NCBI GenBank assembly: GCA_963691655.1
Contig: OY829329.1
Location: 65,404,852-65,468,851, forward strand
Direction: 5' to 3'
DNA length: 64,000 bases
From: Toxonevra muliebris
Lineage: Eukaryota > Arthropoda > Insecta > Diptera > Pallopteridae
The notes under the pieces are model-generated. The model saw nothing but the letters and a program-made list of their open reading frames with translations. It searched no databases and had not been told where the DNA came from. A program made the translations under genes and the position numbers. Positions 33,301 to 45,589 of this stretch are shown one piece after another (position 1 is the stretch's first letter; each line of letters starts with the position of its first letter).

Positions 33301-35073
33301 TTCGTGCTTACGTGCTAACCGTGTACAGGTGAATTTAGGAGCTCTAGTTCAAAGACTTTTGTTACTCCTTGATTCCAAATACCTTCATGCACCCTTAAGT
33401 AAATAATCTTTATAGTTTTAAGTGAATTTAATTTTTTTGAGTGTTCTGCAAGGAGATAAAATATATAGTTAGGTACGACCACCACCACCAACACCACCAC
33501 CACCACCACTATCCATTTGGCTTGCATTGCACGTATTACACATTGCGAAATTGTATTTAAGCTTGTCGACTACGCTTCCGGTATTGCGCTTTTTCGCTAC
33601 TACTGCAGCTTCTCCACCTTTTACTTCTTTAACCGCTTGCCACTTACTAGGGAACATCATTGCACTTTCACATGGTTCACTGGGATGACTTTAGTGCGAT
33701 TACTTCTTTTTTATTTTGTGTTGTTTTTTTTTATCTGAATTTTTTGTTTTCCAACTTTGTTTCAACGTTTCATGTTAGAACCTTGTAACTTGGTTTTGCC
33801 ACGTTATTTCCGCTTCCGTTTTTTTTTTCGGTTTGTTTTATAGAAGACAAAGTCATACAGAGACTCAGTCGGTGTTCGCTGTTCGGTTTACTTTTGTCTT
33901 GCTTGCCATTGGATTTGTAGTTTTAAACACGAACTTTACCACAGAAAAGTTTTGCACAAAAAAAAAAAAAAAAAACAACAACAACAAAAGAGCTGCTCTT
34001 GTCTTGCCTTGTATTGTATTTATAAAATATATTTTTACATATATTATTTAAGTTGAATGCCTTAATCCTTAGGCTTGTTGCAGCTTTGCATTAACTTGGA
34101 CACGTTCATTCAAATTTGGAGTACGCTGACTGTCTACATACAATTCTAGACTTGATCACGTTGCCACTATTCGTTTTGTTGTTCTTGTGGTTGCATTCCA
34201 ACCCTAACTGGTTACAATAAATTTATGTTATTTGCAAGAAGTTGGTTGCTATTCGATGATGCTATTTTTTCATTTCATTATATGAATTCACATGCTGCAG
34301 CTGCAGCTGCTACCGTTGCACGATGATGTTGCTGTCAATAATGATGCATGTACTGATTTTTTTGTTTTATTTGCACAAACATGCATATATGCTATGAAAG
34401 TGCAACATGACATTTTCGATTTATCGCCATTTTTTCCGGTAACAAACACAAATACATACACATTCGCACACGTTCCACTTGCACATTCGCTTTGTTTGCG
34501 GCTGCAAACACGTTCGCTCTTCGCCATCATCATCCAGTAGCAAAGCGACAATTGTTCATGCATGTTCACATCCTGTCAACAACCATTATTGCAACCAACT
34601 TATTTCTACATACATGAATTCTTTAGTTAAGTAAATTCTTGTCTTTGACAATAGTTGAGACTTGAATTTCGAACCTACTTTTCTTTCTTTGGGTTCGTTT
34701 TTTTTTTTTATTTTTTTGCTTTTTTACATATTGTCATGCTTTATATTTGAAAATCATTACAAAATCATTGAATGAAATGTTTCTACAATGTTTTTTCTAA
34801 CTGAAATTGTGTTTTCGTATTCCACGTTTGAGGGGAGAGGGAAGGCAGGGGAAGCGGCAGAGCTTTGAATGTTTAAATGAATTCTATTATTGTACGTGAA
34901 TGGAGAAATTTTTTTATATGTTAAGAGTTTATTGTTTAATTTTGAGTTTCTCAAGAAAAGTTCTGGAAAGTTTTGAATTTCTAATTTTGATTTTTGGCTA
35001 CACTCATCAATAAAATAGAACTGGTAGGTTGGATACATTTGTGAGAAAGTTACATTTAAAAAAAAATCGAAAC
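33301..35073. other. Intron DNA; ACC repeat at 33477-33510; no gene
   Basis: Contains a CCA/ACC trinucleotide run, poly-T tracts, and GCAGCTGCAGCTGC near 34297. Short open frames on both strands at 34288-34569 overlap and have no recognisable domain. Confidence 0.6.
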
Positions 35074-36466
35074 CGGTTTGAGTTGGAAAATGATCTGAGA
35101 TGGAACAAGGCCAGAAGTGGAACACAGTCTGATGTGGAACACCGTCTGAGTTTGAACATGGCCTGAGCGGAAACACTGTCTGAAATCGAACACGATCTAA
35201 GTTGAAATATAGTCTGAGTTCGAACACAGACTGAGTTGGAACACGGTCTGAGTTGTAGCACAGCAGACGTTGGAACACAGTCTGTATTGGAACACTGATT
35301 GAATTCGAACACGGTCAGAGTTGGAACAATGTCTGAGTTGGAACATCTTTTGATTTGAACACGGTTTGAGTTGAAACACGGCTGAGTTGGAACACAGTCT
35401 GAGTTGAAACACGGTCTGAGTTGGAACACGGTCTGAGTTGGAACACGGTCTGAGTTGGAACACGGTCTGAGTTGTAATATAGTAGAAATTAGAACAAAGT
35501 CTGTATTGGAACACGGATTGAATTTGAACACGGCTAGAGTTGGAACAAGGTCTGAGTTGAAACATAGTTTGATTTGAATACGTTGTTGTAATGCAGTAGG
35601 AGTTGGATCACAATTTGAATTGAAATATGGACTGAATTTAAGCACGATGGTTGGAACATGGTCTGAGTTGGAGCAAGGTATGAGTTGAAACGAGATCTGA
35701 ATTGGAACTAGGTCTGAGTTGGAACACAGTCTGAGTTGGAACAAAGCCAGAAAAGGAACACGGTTCGAAATGGAACACCGTCTGAGTTGAAATACGGTTT
35801 GAGCGGGAACACTGTCTGAAATCGAACACGATCTGAGTTGAAACACAGTTTGAATTGGAACGCAGTTTGAATTGGAACACAGTTTGAGTTGGAACATAGT
35901 CTGAGTTGTCTGAGTTGGAACACGGTCTGATTTGTAACGTAGTAGAAGTTAGAACACAATCTGTCTTAGAACACCGATTGAATTTGAACACGGTTAGAGT
36001 TGGTACAAGATCTGAGTTGGAACATAGTTTGATTTGAACATGGTTTGAGTTGAAACATGATCTGAGTTGGAACATGGTCTTAGTTAGAACACGGTCTGAG
36101 GTAGAGCACGGTCTGAGTTGGAACAAAATCAGAAAAGGAACACGGTCTGAAATGGAGCACCTTCTGAGTTAAAATATGGTTTGAGCGGGAACACTGTCTG
36201 AAATCGTACCCGATCTGTGCTGAAAGACAGTCCAAGTTGGAACACACAGTTGAGTTAGAACACGGTCTAAGTTGGAACACGGTCTAAGTTGGAACACGGT
36301 CTGAGCTGTAACACAGTAGAAGTTGGAGCACAATCTGTATTGAAACGCGGATTGAATTTGAACACGGTAGGAGTGGGAACACGATCTGAGTTGGAACACA
36401 ATCTGAGTGGGAACACAATCTGAGTTGGAACAAGGTTTGAATTGGAATGCGGTCTGATTTGAAGAA
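35074..36466. repeat. 17-bp minisatellite GGTCTGAGTTGGAACAC, younger array
   Basis: About 80 units of the same 17-bp repeat as 28493-29858 but better preserved; 35386-35470 has several consecutive near-identical units. A longer periodicity is visible: a set with GTAGCACAGCAGACG/GTAACGTAGTAGAAG, CAGTCTGTATTGGAACAC and ATTGAATTTGAACACGG recurs about every 400 bp (near 35250, 35475, 35935 and 36310), so the array is a higher-order repeat. Minus-strand open frames up to 296 codons are artefacts of a stop-free unit. Confidence 0.95.
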
Positions 36467-39199
36467 TGTTCCCTTAAGTAATTGGCCGAAAACTGAAGAA
36501 AAAGAGGAGGTTGAGGAATTTTTAAGTTGGGACTGGAGAGATGATTTAGATAGAAGAGATTGTATACAGTTTTAAATATTTTATCATTTGAAAATAAAAT
36601 ATTAAAATTTGACGAAGCAATTTAAAGTTTCGAGGGGGCGAAGTGAAGACGCTGTTAATCTCATAAATGTAGAAAGCAGATTTTTCTATAATTTTCTGTA
36701 TGACTCAAGGTGTTGACTACTAAACTAAAAATAAACCTCAAGTGAAAAAATTAGTGCTCTGAAAAAATGCTACACTTTTGACATTTGGGCATGGGAAAAA
36801 ATGATAGACTTACATCTTTTCTGCGTGGCTAAGCCCTACCCAGCTATTTGCATATACTTTTTAAATATCTTAAAAATAATTAAAGCATAACGAAAGAGAT
36901 TTTTGAGTAACCCCTGAAGCATGTATGCATTAATCAAGAGGCTTGATGTTTTGCAAAAACAGCAAAATACAAAGTAACAATCTACTAAGAATTCATTTAA
37001 CCCTTGCCATTCATACAAAATAACATCTCATCTTTCAAAAATAATCCCTTTTCGCCCTCCCTCTCACACATTTAACTCAAATGGCAAACTCAAACCTTAA
37101 CACTTGAGAACTTTTGAATAAAATTTCAACAAATTATGATTGATTACCTAGAAAAATGTTTCCAAGCAAGTGAGGTAGATAGGCGCACTCGTACTATGAA
37201 TTTTTGAATTGATTTTACTTATTGAGTTGAGGTTGCACAACACATAATTTGCACCTTTTGCCAAATCAATAATGCAAGCAATACATCAGCATCTAACAAC
37301 CTTACAAAATAAACATTTGTATTTCATTTTAAATGAAATGTTTTTGAGGGGGGAGTAGAGAAAACGAAGGGGGGGTTTAACCTATAAATGAAGAAAATAG
37401 CTTGCTACCCCAGTTTTTGTTGTTGTTTTTTTGTCCTATTAGACTGTGCCAACGTTATACAAAACAAAAATCGCACTTATAAACTTTACATGTGAAATGT
37501 CATGTATGCTGAAAATAACATGCACAGCTTCAGTCTTCAGGTGGGCAACGGCGAGAGGGGAAAAGCAACACAGACACGACAACATACGCACAAACATCTT
37601 AAATATGGGGTAAAGTTATGAGTTTGAGGGTGTTAGGGTTAGGTACACAAATAAAATTGCGGTTAACGAGGGACAGGCATTGCCACATGCCTGCTTGCTA
37701 TGGCGAGGGGAGTGCGAAAGATATGTACGGGAAATATAAGAGAAGTTCTAGGGAAATGCAAAATTTAGACTAGGTTGCACATTTTTTTCCTTTTTTTCTG
37801 TAGTATTTTCGTTGCATTGAATTCTATAGAAAACCAGCATTTGGTATATATTTTTAGAAAGAGGAGATGAGCAGGAAAAGAGGAGGCTACTAGTGAAAGA
37901 GGTTGTTTTTTGAGTATACTTTAGCACTTTTAATTGCTGTTACTACTGCTGCTGCTGCTGCTGCTGCTGTTGTAAAAAGTCAGCAACAAGCTCATGTTTG
38001 TAGTAAAGAACATAACGACTGTGCCAACATATGACAGTGTATTTGTAGTTGCCTACGCACATAGATTTAAACTTTTTTAAAGGGAAATGCATAAAATAAA
38101 ACAAAAATAGAAAATCCTTATGTGAAAGTTTTCTCTCATAGCAAAATTGTCGTATTTGTAACTAGCTAATACACACACACACACACACAGGGCAATTGTC
38201 CTGAATATACTTGCTGACCATGTCGTCTGGCTGCCGGTCCAATTCTATGCGCCTATGCCTTTTACATACTATATGGTTGCCATAGGTCAATGGGAGGTAC
38301 ATAAACTTTAGTGGGTATTAGAGTGTCAGATGAACATGAAACTTCTACATAGTTAGATTAAATAATTCTTAATGCTATTCAGGTAAAAAATTTGAGTTTT
38401 GTGTCTAAATGAAGTGAAGCACTTTAGTTGTAGCTAGACATAAATATATAGCCAAAAAATTTAGAAAATTACTGAAAAATCTGAGGAAACTTTCTGTAAT
38501 GGACCCTTAAACTTAAAGCTAAAGTTCATTAGTTTGAGAAATTACAGAAAAATACAAATGAAAACGCTTGGAAGTGTATATTTCCATGAAAAATAAAGTT
38601 TCACTATAACTTAAATTAATCAAGAGAAAAGGTTGAATATGACGCATTTTTCCTTGAAACTTCAGGTAAAATTCAAAAGTGTGTGTGTGCACAAGTTTCG
38701 TATGTAAATTGCGAAATATTGTAGTAAATGCTGCTATTGCTGCTTCTGGCATTTCTTTGTTCAGCCCAAGAAAATGAACTTAATTTTTCTCTCGCATTCT
38801 TTCATGAAATAAACTTTTATAAACGAAATACTACTACAAATTTTTGTACTGTGCACGTTGATTGTGTGTAGGAATTCGCGCATTTTCCTAGTTACAACAT
38901 TATGCAGTACATTTTCATTTTGAAATGCTAACTAAACGTCTAACTTGAGCATAAAATATTAAGGGTGTGTTGAAAATTATGGGGGAAAAAATAAATAAAT
39001 TAAGTTAAAAATTTTTTGATTTGCTCAACAGCGTTTTCATTTTAATCGGGTACAGCGTAGCTATAAAAAAATAAGGAAAAAATACAAATTTTTAATGAGC
39101 CTAGTTTTCACCATTTCTATTGGGTACAGTGCAGCTGAATTGGTGCGGAAAACCTGTTTGACCACTATTCACTTTCGTATATTAAGATAATTTGAAAAT
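36467..39199. other. Intron DNA, no gene; GCT and AC microsatellites
   Basis: Holds a GCT/GCA run at 37946-37969, an AC run at 38171-38189 and G-rich short tracts (near 37355 and 37550). No exon of the host gene and no open frame with a domain were seen. Confidence 0.6.
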
Positions 39200-40490
39200 T
39201 AAAAAAAAAGGTGGCAACGCTTAACCAAAAATACAAATGAGTGCTTTTTTCCAAAAACTCATCAATTGTTTGAAATAATAATTTAAAAAAAAAGAAACAA
39301 ACGTCAATTGCTTAAATCTAAAATCAGAAAAAATGTGGCAACGCTTAATTTAAATTTTAAATGAGTGCTGTTGTTAAATACTCATCAGTGGTTCCAAATA
39401 ATAATCCAAAAATTAAGAAACAAACCGACGTTTACTAAGTTGAAATAAAAAAAAAGAAGAAAAATGTGGCAATGTTTAACTAAAAATTTAAATGAGTGCT
39501 CCTTTCAAATAGTCTTCAATTGTTTCAAAAAATAATTTAAAATTAAGAAACAAACATAAGTTGTTTACCAAGTTGAAATCAAGAAAGAAAGAAAATGTGG
39601 CAAGGCTTAATCAAAAATTTATGTGAGTGCTTTTCTCAAACAGTCCTCAATTGTTTCAAAAATTAATTTAAAAATTAAGAAACAAACATTAGTTGTTTAC
39701 TAAGTTGAAATCAAGAAAAAAAAAAAAATGTGGCGACGCTTAATCAAAAATTTAAATGAGTGCTTTTTTAAAATACTCATCAATTGTATAAAAAAAAATT
39801 TAAAAAATAAGAAGCAAACGTCAAATCTTAAAATAAAAAAAAAAAATGTGGCAACGCTTAACCAAAAATATAAATGAGTGCTTTTTTTCAAATACTAATC
39901 AATTGTTTGAAATAATAATTAAAAAAAAAGAAACAAACGTCAATTGCTTACATAAAAAATCAGGAAAAAATGTGGCAACGCTTAATTGAAATTTTAAATG
40001 AATGCTGTTGTTAAATACTCATCAGTTGTTCCAAATAATAATTCAAAAATTAAAAAACAAACTGACGTTTCCTAAGTTGAAATAAAAAAAGAAGGAAAAT
40101 GTGGCAACGTTTAGCTAAAAATTACAATGAGTGCTTCTTTCAAATACTCTTCAATTGTTTTAAAAAACAAACATAAGTTGTTTACTAAGTTGAAATCAAG
40201 AAAGAAAAAAATGTGGCAACGCTTAATTAAAAATTTATATGAGTGCTTTTCTCAAACAGCCCTCAATTGTTTTAAAAAAATAATTTAAAAATTAAGAAAC
40301 AAACATTAGTTGTTTACTAAGTTGAAATCAAGAAAAAAAAAATGTGGCAACGCTCATACTCTATACTCATCAATTGTATCAAATAATAATTTAAAAAATA
40401 AGAAGCAAACGCCAAATCTTAAAATAAAAAAAGCAAAAAAAAAAAAATGTGGCAACACTTAACCAAAAATTTAAATGAGTGCTTTTTTCA
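39200..40490. repeat. Satellite-like tandem array, unit about 128 bp, about eleven copies
   Basis: Units start with an A-run and ATGTGGCAACGCTTAA, then AAATGAGTGCTTTTTTC, AATACTCATCAATTGTTT, AAATAATAATTTAAAAA, AAGAAACAAACGTCA, GTTTACTAAGTTGAAATC. Anchors are near 39213, 39335, 39466, 39597, 39730, 39848, 39973, 40102, 40214, 40345 and 40450. Copies alternate between forms: copies 1-5 resemble copies 6-10 in order (for example the CTGTTGTTAAATACTCATCAGT form in copies 2 and 7), implying a five-unit, about 635-bp higher-order duplication. Confidence 0.92.
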
Positions 40491-42589
40491 AACTTGTATC
40501 ACGTTTACATATAGTGTTTGAATTAGACGGTACCTTCTTCGACTGCTTGATGCTATTGTTTTTTAGGACTTAATTCTGCAGACTGAACTTTTTTAATACA
40601 AAATCGAATTTTATTTGTTTTTCAGTCTAACCTTTAACCCTTATACGCTTCGACATTGCAATTTCTGTTGTTTCGTATTGTGCAATGTTAAAAATTTACC
40701 ATAAATTTTAATGCAATTCCTACACCTTTGAATACGCAACGGAACACAACAACAAGAATCGAAATTGCAAAATTCTGTTGTGTTTTGTAGGAGGAAAGTG
40801 TAATTGCTGGTTGCACCATGAAAAGCCGCAAGTGAAATTGTGCAGTACTCAATTAAATTACACAATCCAATGAAATAGTCGAAGAGAAGTAGAAGCAGAA
40901 AGAAAAACGCAGAAAATTAATGAAGTTGTATAAAAAGAGGAGGCGTGAACGCAAAAGGCGTTGGTAGAGAAGGCATTGATAACCTAGAAACAAATGAGGG
41001 GATGAGAGGAAAAAGAAAAGAAACACACGATATTTGGCTGCAGTGAATAATTTAATGATTAAAAAAAGAAAAAAAAAAGAAGAGAACAACATAAACAGTC
41101 ATAACAAGTAATGAAAGAAGTTAGACTAAAATCGGCATGGCAACATAAGAGTGAATAAATAAATAATAATAATAATAAAAAAATCATTTTCCAATAAAAC
41201 ATAATTTGGCCATTATGTATGTATCTTAAGTATATTCCTATCTAAGTATATTCAAAAGTATAGATAAGGATAGATAAGTAAAAGCCTTAAGGGCCCACAA
41301 TATTGTATATGAAACAAAAGAACAATCAAAATAAAAACACACAGTAACTGAGGTGGACATAATAATAACAACAACGATGACAATCTATCATAAACCACAC
41401 CAGACCAGACCAGACATTACCAAGACGACCAAAATAAAATTACTAATTACTTTGCTTGACTGAATTGAAACTGAACTGCAAGGGCAGCATTTGAGTGTTC
41501 GATTGTAACTGAATAACATGAGTAGCAGGAGTGTGAAGGAGAGAATAGCAGCAAGTAGCAGGCAATTACATATATGCCAATACATTCAACTGCCTGTCAA
41601 CTGTTCGAGCTCAACTGAGTTGGCTTAGTTTGCTACGTGTGCTCCTTTTGCAAATAATGCTTGTTGTTTACCTCGAGCGTTTGGTATCATTTTAGGCAAA
41701 TTCTGTTATGATATCCATTTGAAATATCATAAATTTGATAGACACGCAATCTATGGGTCACAAAGGTCTTCAATAATACGCCTTGATGGCAATGACGTAA
41801 TAAACGGATGAATACCGAAGACAACTCTGCTTAGTTTTCGCAGAAAATGAATCTATATGGCACAATTTAGTTACCTCGGGCTATGTTATATTTGATTGTT
41901 ATATTTTTGTATTTAATTCTACTTCAAATACATGTCATAGTCATTGTTATGTATCATTGTAAATCAATCTTTTGTTTTGTCATAAAAATGAAGTGATTCA
42001 AAGGAAAAATTTGGTAAATAGTTAAGCAAACAAAAAACTTAAAGGTTATGTAAATTGCAGATAACTCAAAAAGCCGATGAGTTATGACAGAAAATCTAAG
42101 AGGTTTTACCTAAATAACGAAAAATAATAATATTTATTATATATTATGATATCAAAAGTCGCAATAATTATCTGCTCATATCATAATAACTTTAAAACTA
42201 CCAGAGATATAAACTTGCTTCTGCTATTAGCTCTTTTATCCAAGATCGTTCTGTAAACAATTTGTCAGTAATAACGTTAAGTGTTTTCTATGGTTTTTAT
42301 CTTTCTGTCACTCTCTTTTCACCTTTCTTTCTGTCTTGAGTGGTCAGATTTTCTATATATAGTTATTTACATTGACGATATTTGTTGGTCATCAATTAGT
42401 AAATGTTCTATAGCGACCAAATCCATTTTCTAATTTTATATTGTAGATAACTTTAAGTTATTAGTAACTTAGTACTTACTCCTAAATTACATGAGTTATG
42501 ATCTATTTCTCTTATGAACTAATTGGTCTATTAAGAGTTGTATTTTTATTGAACTTGAAAATAAAACAATGGATATGGTATGACTAACA
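40491..42589. other. Intron DNA, no gene seen
   Basis: AT-rich sequence with AAG-rich stretches (40870-41090), AAT repeats near 41160 and CCAGA repeats near 41399. Open frames here are short and lack domains. Confidence 0.6.
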
Positions 42590-44190
42590 ATAGGTGTGGT
42601 TTGATAAAAAATTAAAGTGGTTTGATAAATTGCAAACATATTCTGCCCATCTGGGTCTCATTTAAACCATTAAGAGATCATTTTGAGCATGGTTTGATGA
42701 AAAGTGGGTTTGATTTGATGAAATGTGCATATCGTCTGCTCATTCAAATTTCATTAAAAGGCCAGCTTGGGTCTAGTTTGATGAAAATTGTTATTGTTTG
42801 ACGAAAAGTGGAAATGGTTTTCTTATCTTAATCTTATTTAGAGCTTTAAGAGCTAACTTTGGGCATAATTTGATGAAAGTTTGGTATGGTTTGATGAAAA
42901 GTGGGAATGGTTTGATGAATGAAGGACATAGTATGCCCATCTGGATCTCATTTAGAGCCTTAACAGACCATTTTGAACATGGTTTGATGAAATATTGGTA
43001 TGGTTTGATGAAAAGTCGGAATGGTTCGTAATGTAGGAATGTAGTCTGATCATTTGTATTTCATTTAGAGCATTAAGAGGCCATTTCGGACTTGATTTGA
43101 TAAAAATTGGTTTTGTTTCATGAAAAGTGAGCATATTTTGATGAAATGTGAACAAAATCTGTTCGTATGAGCATCAATTGAACCCCACAGCAGATATAAA
43201 GAATTAAAATCCTACTTTGGGGGTGATTTGATTAAAGTTTTGTTTGGTTTGACTTTTCGTCCAACCATGTTTTCTTTACTTTAATTTCATTTAGAACCTT
43301 AAGCGCTCACTTTAGACATAATTTGATGAAAATTTAGTATGGTTTGATGAAATGTAATCAGGGTTTGATGAAATGTAATCATGGTTTGATGAAATGTAAT
43401 CATGGTTTGATGAAATGTAATCATGGTTTGATGAAATGGGCATATAGTCTGCCTATCTGAATTCCATTTACGGCATTAAGAGGTTATATTGATTGATGTT
43501 TGATGAAAAATCGACACAGATTATTGAAATGTATGCCCGTATTAAAATCTCACAATTGATATGGAGCATTTAACTCTCACTTTGGGAGTGTTTTGATAAA
43601 AGTTTTGATTAGTTTGATGAAATGTGGGCATAGTTTGATGAAATGTGGACATGGTTTTCTTATCTCTCATTTAGAGCATTAATCGCCCATTTGAGCGTAG
43701 TTTGATGTGCGTTTAGTATGATTTGATAAAAAAGCAGGCATGTTTTAATAAAATGTGGGCATAGTCTTCCCATCTTAGATCATTTAGAGTATTAAGGGGC
43801 CATTTTGAGCGTAGTGTGATAAAAGTTAGTAGGGCTTGATTAAAAAAGGGCACAGTTTGATGAAATGTAGACATGGGTCACATTAAAATCCTACTTTGAG
43901 CGTGGTTTGACAAAAAGTGGGCATGGTTTGATGAAATTTGGACATGGTTTTCATATCTTAATCTTGTTTAAAGTAGTATGAGCTTTTTTGAGCATAGTTT
44001 TACAAGCGTTTGGTATGGTTTGATAAAAAGCAAGTGGGCTTGGTCTGCTCTTTGGATTTAATTTAGAGCATTCAAGTTAATTTTGGGCATTTATTGATAA
44101 AAATTTTATGTGATTTGATAAAAAACGGGTATGGTTTGATGAAAAGTGGGCATGGTCCGATTAAAAATTGTAATGGTTTGAAGAAAAGTA
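42590..44190. repeat. Higher-order tandem array built on TGGTTTGATGAAAAGTGGGCA
   Basis: A short unit (TGGTTTGATGAAA plus GTGGGCA or TGTAATCA; clearest as four 21-bp copies at 43358-43440) is combined with a block CTGCCCATCTxxATCTCATTTAGAGC, ATTAAGAGxxCATTTTGAGC. The composite of roughly 110-230 bp recurs from 42640 to 44150. There is no coding sense. Confidence 0.88.
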
Positions 44191-44406
44191 ACCTCAATCT
44201 CGATTACAACTAAATCAATTCAATTTCCCATTTAATTCAACTAAGTCAAATCTTTTGTTATAACAATTTGATGTGAATAAAATTCTCTATCTTGGAGACC
44301 AAAGAAATAAATCGTCAAAACATTTGCAATTTATATTGAATATATAATTGTCGTTGAGTTTCGTGTTATAGTAGAGTAGAAAAATAACTTTGCATTTAAA
44401 ACTTAC

Positions 44407-44503
44407 CTGTGCCGATATTCTGCCCTTCTTTAGTCGCTGCAAATCAGTGTGACTCCAATGACTTCTCGCCCAAGGATTAACATTTCTGAGGTCCTCATCA
44501 AAG
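44407..44503 (-). CDS. Membrane dipeptidase exon FDEDLRNVNPWARSHWSH...
   Basis: The 97-bp exon has acceptor TTGTTCAG before 44503 and donor CACAG|GTAAGT after 44407. The first base completes the Asn codon begun in the upstream exon. It encodes FDEDLRNVNPWARSHWSHTD followed by LQRLKKGRISAQ, matching the stretch of DPEP proteins where helices lead into the conserved GGQFW strand. Phase into the 22480 exon is exact. Confidence 0.93.
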
Positions 44504-44709
44504 CTGAACAATGAATCGGAAAAAAGTATTACAAAAAACAGATGAAATTTAATTATACAATAAAGCTGAATACAGAAACAGCAAAAAATAATTATACAAA
44601 ATAATAAAAAAGAAAATTTTTTAACTGAATGCATAAATATTTGCTTTAATTGCAACTATTTACGAAAAATGAAATAAGTAAACTGCTGAATATTCAATCG
44701 AAAACTCAC

Positions 44710-44836
44710 TTGAAATCATTGAGTTTATTGTGCAGGAACTTTCTTATATTCCAGGGTAAATCATTATGCCCATCGATTAAAGGCACTTGATCCAATAATT
44801 GCACTGCAACACGCAAACGCTCCTCGAATGGTGCAC
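44710..44836 (-). CDS. Membrane dipeptidase exon with zinc motif LIDGHNDLPW
   Basis: The 127-bp exon has acceptor CTATGTAG before 44836 and donor CAA|GTGAGT after 44710. It encodes APFEERLRVAVQLLDQ, then VPLIDGHNDLPWNIR and KFLHNKLNDF. HND supplies the HxD pair of zinc ligands in the M19 family, at the start of the catalytic barrel directly after the membrane span. It joins the previous exon through a split Ser codon (A-A-S-A-P-F). Confidence 0.97.
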
Positions 44837-45091
44837 CTACATAGAGGTAAAATGTAAAAAGAGGTAAAAAAAAAGAGAAGAGGGAAAATTTGTTGTTGTG
44901 TTAAATGTTACTCACACTTATGCACATAAAAAGCATTCACACGAATACATTAATGGCATATTGCATTTCACATATACAAACAAATAAACAAACAAACATA
45001 GCAGGATATGGTCAGCTTTTAACATGCTCATGCCATGTCTGTATGTATGTTTGTATGTATATGTATGTGTTAAAGTAACTCATTTACTTAC

Positions 45092-45190
45092 TTGCAGCCA
45101 CACGTAAGGCCAATGGTACGGCAACACTTGCAGCGCCAATTATTAAGAGTATCGAACTGACTGCCAGCCAATGTTTTGCAGCATCAAATC
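45092..45190 (-). CDS. Membrane dipeptidase exon encoding the transmembrane span
   Basis: The 99-bp exon has acceptor CCATACAG before 45190 and donor GCAA|GTAAGT after 45092. It encodes FDAAKHWLAVSS followed by ILLIIGAASVAVPLALRVAA, about 20 hydrophobic residues. It starts with two bases that complete the Arg codon left by the 49535 exon. Placed between a long polar N-terminal exon and the HND exon, it predicts a single-pass type II (signal-anchor) protein with the enzyme outside the cytosol, unlike vertebrate DPEP1, which has a cleaved signal and a GPI anchor. Confidence 0.9.
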
Positions 45191-45589
45191 CTGTATGGGT
45201 GAGTGTGTCAGTGTGTGTGAATGTTAAATGTGGGTGTATGTTTAAGTGTGTGTGTATGTGTGTGTTTATATGTGCAAATTGCCATGACAGTAGCAATAAA
45301 TGGATGAAAATGGAGAGAAAAGAAAAATAATAATTACATATATACATAAATAAGTTAAGTGAGAATTGAAAAGAATATTGTATTAAAGTTATAATGCTCT
45401 CATACTGGTGCAATTTAAAAATTCTTTAAGGGAACAAATTGGAAACGATTTGATTAATATGCATGATGGAGCAAATATCATGGATTCAATTAAGATTAAA
45501 AAAAAAATTGTTTTTTTAATAAACCTTTTCAACTACTTATTATGGAGTCATAGACTACGAAACTAAAATCTAAGTGTTTATATTTCATA

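Larger units (their letters stand above)
22481..44406 (-). other. Dipeptidase intron of about 22 kb packed with repeats
   Basis: Bounded by the donor after 44407 (CAG|GTAAGT) and the acceptor before 22480. It contains the inverted repeats at 22.6-24.5 and 25.1-25.6 kb, AAGAG satellite and minisatellites (26.7-29.9 kb), the about 140-bp array (31.9-33.0 kb), a non-LTR fragment (33.0-33.3 kb), a second 17-bp array (35.1-36.5 kb), the about 128-bp satellite (39.2-40.5 kb) and the higher-order array (42.6-44.2 kb). No protein-coding gene of its own is supported. Confidence 0.85.

Noticed and set aside
33860..33890. CTCAGTCGGTGTTCGCTG, which looks like a fly transcription start
   Set aside because: Initiator-like, but no downstream coding exon on the plus strand and no downstream promoter element at the right spacing.
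34288..34569. Overlapping open frames on both strands (82 and 93 codons)
   Set aside because: Both strands open by chance in less AT-rich DNA; no domain, splice context or codon bias to choose between them.
35007..36399. Minus-strand open frames up to 296 codons with FQLRPCSNSD-like repeats
   Set aside because: Translation of the 17-bp minisatellite, which lacks stops in all three frames; overlapping frames show the same peptide in shifted order.
39200..40490. CRISPR-like regular repeats
   Set aside because: Units are contiguous without unique spacers, in eukaryotic intron DNA; this is a satellite array.
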